63,683 bases of DNA from Chloroflexus sp. MS-G (lineage in GTDB: Bacteria > Chloroflexota > Chloroflexia > Chloroflexales > Chloroflexaceae), in the NCBI RefSeq assembly GCF_000735195.1, contig NZ_JPIM01000011.1, positions 1 to 63,683 of the forward strand, given 5' to 3'. The notes below the pieces were generated by a model. The model was not told the origin of the DNA. It saw only the letters and a program-made list of their open reading frames with translations, and did no database searches. The translations under genes were made by a program, and so were the position numbers. Numbering within the stretch: position 1 is the stretch's first letter; the number at the start of each line of letters is the position of its first letter. Below are positions 8,161 to 15,886 of this stretch, in pieces.

Positions 8161-8326
8161 GGTCTGCTCCTCTGGCTATGCTTTCGGGTTCTGATCACTA
8201 TTATGCGATAATCCTGACCCTTTTGACCTAATAAATTGGTTGCGTTCTGATAACCGGTTGCAACTGCATCGGGTTGAAAGGATATATCCTGACACGGTTG
8301 CACGCAGTGAGATCGGAAAAGAAAAA
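8161..8326. promoter_or_regulatory. Upstream region of the XRE-cupin operon
   Basis: A short AT-richer gap between the regulator start and the terminator of the AP2-like gene. It should hold the promoter for the minus-strand regulator and possibly its own operator. No perfect dyad or consensus pair was recognised. Confidence 0.3.
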
Positions 8327-8354
8327 GCCCCTGTCCTATAATGGATACAGGGGA
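8327..8354 (-). terminator. Rho-independent terminator of the AP2-like gene
   Basis: On the minus strand, CCCCTGTATCC, a short loop and GGACAGGGG form a stem followed by CTTTTTCTTTT. It lies about 30 bases past the stop of the AP2-like gene. Confidence 0.75.
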
Positions 8355-8384
8355 CGGATGCAATCAACAAACGCAAGCCGGGAA

Positions 8385-9032
8385 TTAATCGGCAGCCGGA
8401 GTACGTTGGCGCTGACGCTCGTACTTTTCGCGTGCACGACGGGCTAACGCCAGGGCACGTCGTTCACCGTGCTTAGCGATTGAGTAGGATGTACGGCGGA
8501 TGCGATTGCCATCACGCCAGGTCGCCTCATACACCTCGCGGCCATCTTTGATCGTGCGCCGCACACCGACGATACCGGTACTGGTGCGAGCAACACCGAT
8601 TACCTGTCGCTCGGTGCGTGGCTTACCGAGTTCGCGTTCGGTCGCGTTACGCCATTCGATAGCGGCAGCAAGAGCGGCCAGACGGTCACCGTATACCGAG
8701 TCCGAGAAGAACTTGCTCCGGCGCTGCTTATTCCAGGTAACGCGCACGAAATAGCCAAAGGTACGCTTGGCAGGATGATCGATGCGGGTAATTCCTTTGT
8801 GTTTCGTCGTTTTGGGGCGGAGACGCGCCGGCAACTTCTTGACGGTGCTGTCATCGGGTGTTGGGGCACTGGTTAGCAATTGGCGCGCCTGATCTGGGTT
8901 GAGATCGGGCAAGGGTTCGTAACGCAGTACAGCCAACGGATCGTCTTCGGGGGGTGTTGATGGTTGGGCAGTATCGATGGTTGTTTCAAGGGTTGATGAG
9001 TTAGCCGGTCGAACAGCATGTCGGCGAGGCAT
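8385..9032 (-). CDS. AP2-like (integrase-type) DNA-binding protein
   Basis: A 215-residue basic protein. The N-terminal ~75 residues are low-complexity and Pro/Thr/Ser-rich. Two AP2-type repeats follow: first GITRIDHPAKRTFGYFVRV with a downstream helix DRLAALAAAIEWRNATERELG, then GIVGVRRTIKDGREVYEATW with a helix ERRALALARRAREKYER. Each shows the three-strand-plus-helix pattern that AP2 domains use to read DNA. The start at 9032 is chosen for AAAGGAG at good spacing; the start at 9074 lacks one. Bacterial AP2 domains usually sit in homing nucleases or mobile elements, so a stand-alone double-AP2 protein is unusual. It is monocistronic with its own terminator. Confidence 0.7.
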   Translation of the reverse strand: MPRRHAVRPANSSTLETTIDTAQPSTPPEDDPLAVLRYEPLPDLNPDQARQLLTSAPTPDDSTVKKLPARLRPKTTKHKGITRIDHPAKRTFGYFVRVTWNKQRRSKFFSDSVYGDRLAALAAAIEWRNATERELGKPRTERQVIGVARTSTGIVGVRRTIKDGREVYEATWRDGNRIRRTSYSIAKHGERRALALARRAREKYERQRQRTPAAD

Positions 9033-9420
9033 TGCTGATTGCTCCTTTTGAAAACCTCGAACAACTTGTACCATTTAGTAACTATATCGAAGGTTGAACC
9101 TTCCGATTTTTATCATACCATATTTTGCCCGCTAACTGCACAGAAATCCTGGGCAAAAAAGTACAAATTTGCCTGGATAGAGCATCTAATTACGTGCTGT
9201 GAAATTTGTGATTTTCGGCACAAATTAAAAGAATTTGTGAGCTTTATCACAAGAATGTTTCGTTTTCAATAGTTACCTGCTGAACAAATGGGTCGGGAAG
9301 GTTGTTGTATCAGTCTATTTGTGGATATAGATACTGATATGTTGTTGCGCGAATGGTGATCTGTGTGGTGAAAGTTTGGAGTATATGTTGTCGTTGCAAT
9401 GTTGAGAGTACTGCAAAAAT
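9033..9420. other. AT-rich non-coding gap
   Basis: No gene is supported. Bases about 9100-9260 are notably AT-rich and contain repeated AATTTGTG words (ACAAATTTGC, GAAATTTGTG, GAATTTGTGAG). These could be operator-like sites for the divergent AP2-like gene, though this is only a pattern seen by eye. Confidence 0.35.
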
Positions 9421-9600
9421 GAACTACAGAGGTCACAGAGAACACCGAGAGGAGATTTTGTGCAGGACTCTCTGTGCCCTCTGTGGTGAAACATGTAATC
9501 ATGAGCCAGGCGCGAGTTGGCGCGCTTCCGCTCACCTCCGGCCGTGTTTGCCACGGAGCGCACAGCGTGCACGGAGAAATATGAGGGGAGAACGCGCTGT
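9421..9600. repeat. CACAGAGG-type inverted dispersed repeat
   Basis: ACTACAGAGGTCACAGAGAA near 9422 and CTCTGTGCCCTCTGTGGTG near 9470 form an imperfect inverted repeat around the line CACCGAGAGGAG. A further related stretch, GCCACGGAGCGCACAGCG, follows at about 9549. This wording matches a common interspersed repeat type I know from several environmental bacterial genomes. It precedes the hydrolase gene and has no coding capacity. Confidence 0.6.
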
Positions 9601-9652
9601 GACCGCAGCGGGGAAATATGTAATCCTAAGTCAGGAAAGGATAAGGTCACAA

Positions 9653-10450
9653 ATGGGAGAAACGCTCTTACGGTTCCTGGGACTTATGGTGATCGGGTAT
9701 GTTGGGGTGTGTAGTATGATCTATCTGGTACAAGAACGTCTCATCTTTTTTTCCGAACGTGATCCGCCCGGTACGCGCTATGAGTTTGGTCTGCCGGTCG
9801 AGGAGGTATGGATTCCAGTTGATGGCGCAGTACTGCATGCGTTATGGTTTCGGCAAGCGAGCGCGCAGGGGGTGATCCTGTACTTTCATGGGAACGGTGG
9901 TACGCTTCGAAGCTGGGGAGAGGTGGCACATGATTTAGTACCGTATGGGTACGATCTCGTGATAGTGGATTATCGTGGGTATGGTCAGAGTACCGGCACT
10001 ATCACCAGCGAAGCGCAATTACACGCTGATGCGGCGGCTGCGTATCACTGGGTACTGTCTCGCTACCCTGAAGAGCAAATCGTGCTCTACGGACGGTCGT
10101 TAGGGAGTGGGTTGGCAACCCGTTTGGCCGCAACGTATCAGCCACGCTTACTGATCCTTGAGAGCCCGTTTTACAGTGTTGAGGCGATTGCACGGCGGCA
10201 GTTTCCGTGGGTGCCCCCGTTTTTATTGAAGTATCCGTTGCGTTCACACGAGTGGATTGATCAGGTACGTTGTCCAGTTGTGATTATTCACGGAACAAAT
10301 GATTCAGTTGTACCCTATGCCGATGGCGAACGGTTGGCCGGCGAAGTGAGGGCACCACTGAAGTTTTACCCGATTATTGGTGGCGATCATAACAATTTGA
10401 TGACATTTCGTTCATATCATGATGCAATTCAGGAAATACTAGAGCGATGA
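9653..10450 (+). CDS. Membrane-anchored alpha/beta hydrolase (BEM46/ABHD13-like)
   Basis: A 265-residue protein with an N-terminal hydrophobic helix (about residues 7-25, LGLMVIGYVGVCSMIYLV) that serves as signal anchor. An alpha/beta-hydrolase fold follows. The oxyanion region is YFHGNGG, the nucleophile elbow is GRSLGSG, an acid lies in HGTNDSVVP and the histidine in GGDHNN, giving a full Ser-Asp-His triad. The start at 9653 follows AGGATAAGG; the longer frame upstream reads through the repeat and is rejected. The family includes serine hydrolases with poorly known substrates (lipids, acyl-proteins). It probably acts at the cytoplasmic or outer face of the membrane. Confidence 0.85.
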   Translation: MGETLLRFLGLMVIGYVGVCSMIYLVQERLIFFSERDPPGTRYEFGLPVEEVWIPVDGAVLHALWFRQASAQGVILYFHGNGGTLRSWGEVAHDLVPYGYDLVIVDYRGYGQSTGTITSEAQLHADAAAAYHWVLSRYPEEQIVLYGRSLGSGLATRLAATYQPRLLILESPFYSVEAIARRQFPWVPPFLLKYPLRSHEWIDQVRCPVVIIHGTNDSVVPYADGERLAGEVRAPLKFYPIIGGDHNNLMTFRSYHDAIQEILER

Positions 10451-10861
10451 CCGTAGTCTTTTTGGTTGGTTCGATGGCATATGGTTGCAAGGTTGCCATA
10501 TTATTCGATGTTGTAAACACAAAAGTGAGTGATTTACAAGAAAAGGTTAACAAAACATGTATGGACTTTGCGAAATGATGCTCTTGACAGTATCGTTATA
10601 ATATGGAAGCGATATAGATTACCGGGGAACACACAGCCTTATCTCAACTCCTTTTTAACTTTAACCCTATTCATTCCTCTTAGTTGTACTCCTTTCCCGG
10701 TCTCATTTCAACTTGAAAAGGTACGTCTGCACGTTGTCCGGCAGCAATACGCTTCGTTGAGTCTGCCTGCTCACATGATTGGGGCCTGACGCTGCCTGAC
10801 AAGATGTAGTATGCCGAGATGATTCAGATAGGGTGAGATGGGTGAATAAAGGAGTAACGGT
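10451..10861. promoter_or_regulatory. Upstream region of the eCIS locus
   Basis: A 411-base gap with no supported gene, markedly AT-rich at about 10500-10700. TTGACA (10584-10589) and TATAAT (10597-10602) are both perfect hexamers but only 7 bases apart, so they cannot be one sigma-70 promoter. Either may pair with a weaker partner. The small dyad ATGGCA/TGCCAT at about 10474-10499 may end the hydrolase transcript. The eCIS promoter very likely lies here, because this is the only large gap upstream of the 19-gene run. Confidence 0.45.
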
Positions 10862-12442
10862 ATGCCGGTTACGCTGTCTTATCCGGGTGTGTACATTGAA
10901 GAGGTGCCGAGTGGTGTACGTACCATTACCGGTGTAGCTACATCGATAACTGCCTTTGTTGGACGGGCGCGGCGTGGCCCGGTGAATGATCCGGTGCGGA
11001 TTCAGAATTTTGGTGACTATGAACGGCTCTTCGGTGGTTTATGGGAAGCCAGCACGATGAGCTATGCGGTGCAGCACTTTTTCCTGAATGGAGGAACTGA
11101 TGCACTGATCGTGCGACTGATCAACGGTGCGCAGCGCGCTCAATTTAGCCTTTCACCGGTAAGCGGAACCGATAATCTGCGGCTTGAGGCGAGTAGCGAG
11201 GGGGCGTGGGGTAATGATTTGCGCATCAGTATCGATCACGATACGCGCCCGCTGAGCAGCAGTGAAACTGATAAGGTTTTTAATTTGACGGCGGTAGAGA
11301 TTGTGCCGGGGACGAGTCCATTACAGGCGGCACGCCGCGAGACGTTTCGCAATGTTTCGATTGATCCGACTGCACCAGCTTATATCGGGACCGTACTGGC
11401 CCAGGAATCGCTGCTGCTACGGGTACCTGATCCGTACCCAGGGACGTTTCCAACGGTTCGTCCGGCAGTGGTTGGTACGGCAGGCGATCTGAGTACCTTT
11501 GCCACTCCATCGGGCGCCGGTTCTGATGGTAGTGAGCTGACCGATACCCAGTATGAGGGCAGTTTTGATGATAAAACCGGTGTCTATGCGCTGCGTAAAG
11601 CTGATCTCTTCAATCTGCTCTGTATCCCACCGTTCTCACGTAATACCGATGTCAGCGAATCAGTGTGGACAAGGGCATTGCAATTTTGTCGTACCGAACG
11701 TGCATTTCTACTTGTTGATGCACCTTCGTCCTGGAAGAGTATTGCTGCGGCAGTGGGTGGCATTGGTACTTTCAGTGCGGCTGTGGCGCGTGATGATCAT
11801 GCAGCGATTTATTTTCCGCGGGTGCGGATGCCTGATCCATTGCGCGAGAACCGGCTGGAAGAATTTGCGCCCTGTGGTGCGGTCGCCGGTGTCTTTGCTC
11901 GTACTGATGCGCAGCGTGGCGTGTGGAAAGCACCCGCAGGGCAGGATGCGACCCTCTTTGGTGTGCGGGCGCTGGCAGTCAATTTGACCGATGCCGAGCA
12001 GGGACAGCTCAACCCATTGGGAGTGAACTGTCTGCGCTCGTTTCCGGTTAGTGGCAATGTGATCTGGGGAGCGCGCACATATCGGGGTGCTGACCAGCTT
12101 GCTTCGGAATGGAAGTATATACCGGTGCGTCGCCTGGCCTTGTTCATCGAAGAGACGTTATACCGTAGCCTGCAATGGGTAGTCTTTGAACCGAATGATG
12201 AGCCACTTTGGGCGCAGATTCGGTTGAACGTCGGCGCATTTATGCAGAATCTCTTTCGGCAAGGCGCGTTTCAGGGGCGTTCTCCACGTGAGGCGTACCT
12301 AGTGAAATGTGACCGCGAGACAACGACGCAAACGGATATCAACATGGGCGTTGTGAATATTGTGGTCGGTTTTGCGCCGCTTAAACCGGCTGAATTTGTG
12401 ATTATCAAGATTCAGCAACTGGCCGGTCAGATTGCGACGTAA
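10862..12442 (+). CDS. eCIS contractile sheath protein (Afp2/3/4-like)
   Basis: A 526-residue phage tail sheath protein, which forms the contractile outer cylinder of the injection particle. The N terminus, PVTLSYPGVYIEEVPSGVRT, is the hallmark of the family, followed by GVATSITAFVGRARRGP and the 'FLNGG' segment. The C-terminal domain (about residues 400-520, VNCLRSFP ... RRLALFIEETLYRSLQWVVFEPN ... GFAPLKPAEFVIIKIQQ) is the conserved sheath core that forms the handshake strands. An AAAGGAG site lies seven bases from the ATG. It is the first gene of the locus. Only one sheath gene is present, whereas Afp and PVC carry three. Confidence in the family is very high. Confidence 0.96.
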   Translation: MPVTLSYPGVYIEEVPSGVRTITGVATSITAFVGRARRGPVNDPVRIQNFGDYERLFGGLWEASTMSYAVQHFFLNGGTDALIVRLINGAQRAQFSLSPVSGTDNLRLEASSEGAWGNDLRISIDHDTRPLSSSETDKVFNLTAVEIVPGTSPLQAARRETFRNVSIDPTAPAYIGTVLAQESLLLRVPDPYPGTFPTVRPAVVGTAGDLSTFATPSGAGSDGSELTDTQYEGSFDDKTGVYALRKADLFNLLCIPPFSRNTDVSESVWTRALQFCRTERAFLLVDAPSSWKSIAAAVGGIGTFSAAVARDDHAAIYFPRVRMPDPLRENRLEEFAPCGAVAGVFARTDAQRGVWKAPAGQDATLFGVRALAVNLTDAEQGQLNPLGVNCLRSFPVSGNVIWGARTYRGADQLASEWKYIPVRRLALFIEETLYRSLQWVVFEPNDEPLWAQIRLNVGAFMQNLFRQGAFQGRSPREAYLVKCDRETTTQTDINMGVVNIVVGFAPLKPAEFVIIKIQQLAGQIAT

Positions 12443-12557
12443 TGCTGGTGGTGGTCGCGCTGCCTGTTGAGGGGTAGGCAAGGACGGTCAACACGGACTG
12501 GTTTGTGCGCCGGGTGAAGAAGACTGCTGCTCAATACAGTTTATAAGGGGATGATCT

Positions 12558-13082
12558 ATGGCTCAGTTCAGCGTAAATGCCCAGCGGTTTGATCCCTACA
12601 AGAATTTCAAGTTCCGTATCAAGTGGGATGGCCGGTATGTGGCCGGGGTGAGCAAGGTATCGGCGTTGAAGCGCACAACCGAGGTTGTCGAGCATCGAGA
12701 AGGAGGCGATGCAAGCAGTGTGCGTAAATCGCCGGGACGTACCAAGTATGAACCGATTACGCTTGAGCGCGGCGTGACGCACGATACTGAGTTTGAGAAG
12801 TGGGCGAATAAGGTCTGGAATTATGGATCGGGGTTAGGGGCCGAAGTTTCGCTGAAAGATTTTCGTAAAGACATCATTATCGAGGTCTACAACGAGGCTG
12901 GCCAGCTCGCCATCGCCTATAAGGTTTACCGCTGTTGGGTGTCGGAGTATCAGGCGCTTCCTGAACTTGATGCGAATGCCAATGCAGTTGCTATTCAGAG
13001 CATCAAATTAGAAAACGAGGGCTGGGAACGCGACTACGACATCGGCGAGCCGGATGAGCCGAGCTTTACTGAGCCACAATAG
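12558..13082 (+). CDS. eCIS inner tube protein (gp19/Afp1-like)
   Basis: A 174-residue T4 gp19-like tail tube protein that stacks as hexamers to make the inner tube. Typical segments are FDPYKNFKFRIKWDG near the start, VVEHREGG, PGRTKYEPITLERGVTHD, and the C-terminal IQSIKLENEGWERD. It lies 115 bases after the sheath with its own ribosome site (AAGGGGATGATCT). Only one tube gene is present, unlike Afp (Afp1 and Afp5). Next comes the baseplate gene after two bases. Confidence 0.95.
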   Translation: MAQFSVNAQRFDPYKNFKFRIKWDGRYVAGVSKVSALKRTTEVVEHREGGDASSVRKSPGRTKYEPITLERGVTHDTEFEKWANKVWNYGSGLGAEVSLKDFRKDIIIEVYNEAGQLAIAYKVYRCWVSEYQALPELDANANAVAIQSIKLENEGWERDYDIGEPDEPSFTEPQ

Positions 13083-13084
13083 CA

Positions 13085-13786
13085 ATGACAACCATTTCAT
13101 CCACAACGTTGCTGACGATCTGGGAAAACAGTGCAGTGCAGCCACCAGTCAGGCGTGCGTTGTCATTATTGGCACCGTTTTTCAGCGATCAGGAGCTGGC
13201 CGAGTTACCCATCGGTACCCGTAACGCCATGCTGTTGATGGTCAGGGAGTGGCTCTTCGGTACGCGGATGGATTGTGTTGTGCATTGTCCGCAGTGTGCG
13301 ACTCGTCTGGAATTTACGCTGTCTACGACCGATGTGCGGGCGCTGGCGCCGACAACAACTGTACATCAGCTTGAATTTGCGGGGCAGCGATTTACGTTTC
13401 GCCTGCCGACGAGTGCCGATCTGTTGGCGTTGAATCCGGATGCTGCTACCTCTCGCCACCTGATCGAACGGTGTCTCCTTGCCGCACCAGCAACGGCGTC
13501 TACCGAGGCGCTGGCCGCAGTCGCAGCGGCGATGGTACAGGCTGATCCCCTGCTCGATCTGCAAATTGCTTTGCGGTGTCCTGAGTGTGACCATACCTGG
13601 ATGGCGCCGTTTGATGTCATGACGTTTGTCTGGCGCGAGGTTGATAGCTGGGCGCAACGGTTGTTGCGTGATGTTCATACGCTGGCCAAGGCGTATGGGT
13701 GGTGCGAGCGTGACATTTTAGCGTTGAGTCCTCGACGGCGGGCATGGTACCTCCGATTGGTGCATTATGAACGATCCACTGGCTAA
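13085..13786 (+). CDS. T4 gp26/gp51-like baseplate protein with Cys4 zinc motif
   Basis: A 233-residue protein of the T4_baseplate type found in eCIS clusters. CPQC (in VHCPQCATRLEF) and CPEC (in LRCPECDHTWMAP) form a four-cysteine zinc-ribbon-like site. The C terminus has a helical segment ending in ILALSPRRRAWYLRLV, characteristic of the family. It is probably a central hub or chaperone-like baseplate component. It lies two bases after the tube gene, and its last 20 bases overlap the next gene. Confidence 0.82.
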   Translation: MTTISSTTLLTIWENSAVQPPVRRALSLLAPFFSDQELAELPIGTRNAMLLMVREWLFGTRMDCVVHCPQCATRLEFTLSTTDVRALAPTTTVHQLEFAGQRFTFRLPTSADLLALNPDAATSRHLIERCLLAAPATASTEALAAVAAAMVQADPLLDLQIALRCPECDHTWMAPFDVMTFVWREVDSWAQRLLRDVHTLAKAYGWCERDILALSPRRRAWYLRLVHYERSTG

Positions 13787-14582
13787 CCTGCTAGTTTACA
13801 GCTTTGGCGATGGTCTGGCGGATGCGGTGCAGCCACGGCTACCAGCTCGTTTCGAGCCGGTCGTATTGCCAGGGGGCGAGCGTGAGTCGTTCGCACAGGT
13901 TTCCGGTGAGACTGGCGAGATACCGGTGTCTGAGCAGGTAGTTTTCCCTGAGATACCATCATCGTTGCCGCCGACTGTCTCGCCTCAATCTGTCATTGCG
14001 CCCCCATTCGATGATATGACCTCACACCGCCAGGCGGATACTCAGCCAGTGCAAAGACTGACGCCAACCGTGGACGGTATACCTTCTGCGTGGGGGCAAC
14101 CGCCAACCGCTTATCCTTTGCACCCGGATGCAACGACATCAGCGGGGTTGACTACTTCCGCACGCGAGGTTGCCTCAGACAAACCGGAGACGGCTGGTAT
14201 ACCGACCGGTGTTGTGCCGGAGGAACGCCAGCCGGTGTTTGTTCGACGCCATACTGATCGTGTTGGTCAAATATCAGAGGAAGTCGTGCCAGATAAACTC
14301 AAATCGAGATCCGGGTCGCCAGATATACAGCGCGAGGCTGCATCAATACCGGAGCTAACCGATCCTCCGGTGGCGGCACGGGTGCGGTCTTCGCCAACGG
14401 TACAAGAACAGGGAGTACCGAACCATGTCCACCACGCACCACGCATCACGATTAGGATTGGTCGGGTGGAAGTACGGGCAATTCCGGTAACCTCACCACC
14501 TCCGGCAACACGTTCTCGTTTGCCAACTCCGGCGCTCAGCCTTGATGAATACCTGCGGCGACGTGATGGGGGAACATCATGA
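13767..14582 (+). CDS. Disordered eCIS-associated protein with conserved tail
   Basis: A 271-residue protein of unknown function. Residues about 25-215 are rich in Pro, Thr, Ser, Val and Gln, with little predicted secondary structure. Both ends look ordered: N-terminal MNDPLANLLVYSFGDGLADA, and C-terminal ITIRIGRVEVRAIPV followed by PALSLDEYLRRRDGG. I recall similar IGRVEVRA/LSLxxYLRRR tails encoded next to DUF4255 genes in other eCIS clusters. It overlaps both neighbours (20 and 4 bases), so its expression is tied to baseplate and cap genes. It might be an assembly tether whose ends bind two baseplate or cap proteins. Confidence 0.68.
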   Translation: MNDPLANLLVYSFGDGLADAVQPRLPARFEPVVLPGGERESFAQVSGETGEIPVSEQVVFPEIPSSLPPTVSPQSVIAPPFDDMTSHRQADTQPVQRLTPTVDGIPSAWGQPPTAYPLHPDATTSAGLTTSAREVASDKPETAGIPTGVVPEERQPVFVRRHTDRVGQISEEVVPDKLKSRSGSPDIQREAASIPELTDPPVAARVRSSPTVQEQGVPNHVHHAPRITIRIGRVEVRAIPVTSPPPATRSRLPTPALSLDEYLRRRDGGTS

Positions 14583-15886
14583 GTAATGCGCTGGCAATCG
14601 CTGCGGTAACGGCAGTCTTACGTGATCTGTTGCAAGATGGTCTGATCGACCACGACATTACCGGTACGCTCGGTGATGTGACGGTGAGCGTGCTGTCACC
14701 AGCGCAGGCATTGGCAGCGTTCACCGCAGGGAGTGGTCAGCTCAACCTTTTTCTCTATCGGATCACGCTTAACTCTGGCTGGCGTAATTATGGTCTACCT
14801 TCCCGTTCGGGGCGAGGAGATTTGATAAGTGATCCGCCACTGGCCCTTGAACTACACTACCTCTTGACTGCTTACACCGATCAAGATTATCTGGCTGAGC
14901 TGCTACTTGGCTATGCAATGCAACTATTGCACGAGACGCCGGTACTGGCCCGCGATGCGATTCGTACCGCACTGGCGCCACCTTCGCCGATCAGCGGAGT
15001 TAGTCTGCCGGGAACAGCGCGAGCCAGTCTGGTTGCGGCCGATCTGGCCGACCAGATTGAACAAGTCAAACTGACCCCTGAACCGCTGACGCTGGAGGAG
15101 ATATCGCAGATCTGGTCGAGCCTGCAATCGCCGTACCGACCGAGTGTTGCCTACCAGGCATCGGTTGTCTTGATTGAGAGTCGGCGTCCAACGCGCCAGG
15201 CATTGCCGGTGCGGCAGCGCAACCTCTACGTACTCCCATTTCGTCAACCACGCATCACGCAGATTGGTTCACAGCGTAGCGCCAACGAGCCGGTGAACGT
15301 TCAGCAGCCAATTCTTCCCGGCTACCGGTTGGCGGTGCGTGGACAGCAGTTGCAGGGTGATGATGTTGTCTTGCGGATTGGTGAGACTGAAGTGGCGCCG
15401 GAACAGATGACCGACACCCAAATTATCGCCCCATTGCCGACAGGTTTGCGCGCTGGCGTCCAGTCAGTGCAGGTGATACACCGCTTACCGATCGGGACCC
15501 CACCAACGCCTCACCGTGGTGTCGAATCGAACGTCGCGGCATTTATCTTGCATCCGGTAGTGACGGCAGCAGCCGGCCCACGCGATGGAAATGGAAATGT
15601 CACGATCACGTTGAATGTCACGCCACCGGTTGGCAAGCAGCAGCGAGTGGTGTTGCTGCTTGATGAAACACCGCCGCCGGTAAATCGCCCTCCGCGCTCA
15701 TTTGTCCTCACGTTACCGGCGCGAGCGCCTGCTGCGCCACCCAATGACACAGACTCAACATTGACCCTGACGACTGCGATAGTCCCACCGGGAACCTATC
15801 TGGTACGGATACAGGTAGATGGAGCTGAAAGTCAGCTTGAGATGACTGGCAGCATCTTTAGTGGGCCAACAGTGAGTATTCCATGA
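14579..15886 (+). CDS. DUF4255 (Pvc16-type) tail-terminator/cap protein
   Basis: A 435-residue protein. Residues about 1-190 match DUF4255/Pvc16_N (AIAAVTAVLRDLL near the start, LNLFLYRITLNSGWRN, LALELHYLLTAYTDQD, LLGYAMQLLHETPVL). In Afp/PVC this is the cap that ends the tube and sheath. The C-terminal half (about 230-430) has beta-rich IPT/TIG-like sequence (PILPGYRLAVRGQQLQGDDV, VLRIGETEV) that may face outward. The start overlaps the previous stop (ATGA) and the stop overlaps the ATPase start. Confidence 0.88.
   Translation: MSNALAIAAVTAVLRDLLQDGLIDHDITGTLGDVTVSVLSPAQALAAFTAGSGQLNLFLYRITLNSGWRNYGLPSRSGRGDLISDPPLALELHYLLTAYTDQDYLAELLLGYAMQLLHETPVLARDAIRTALAPPSPISGVSLPGTARASLVAADLADQIEQVKLTPEPLTLEEISQIWSSLQSPYRPSVAYQASVVLIESRRPTRQALPVRQRNLYVLPFRQPRITQIGSQRSANEPVNVQQPILPGYRLAVRGQQLQGDDVVLRIGETEVAPEQMTDTQIIAPLPTGLRAGVQSVQVIHRLPIGTPPTPHRGVESNVAAFILHPVVTAAAGPRDGNGNVTITLNVTPPVGKQQRVVLLLDETPPPVNRPPRSFVLTLPARAPAAPPNDTDSTLTLTTAIVPPGTYLVRIQVDGAESQLEMTGSIFSGPTVSIP

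Noticed and set aside
9353..9652. An N-terminal extension of the alpha/beta hydrolase
   Set aside because: The extra 100 residues read through the CACAGAGG repeat and are Cys/Arg-rich with no fold; a good ribosome site precedes 9653.
10584..10602. TTGACA...TATAAT as one sigma-70 promoter
   Set aside because: The spacer is only 7 bases, far below the 15-19 needed.
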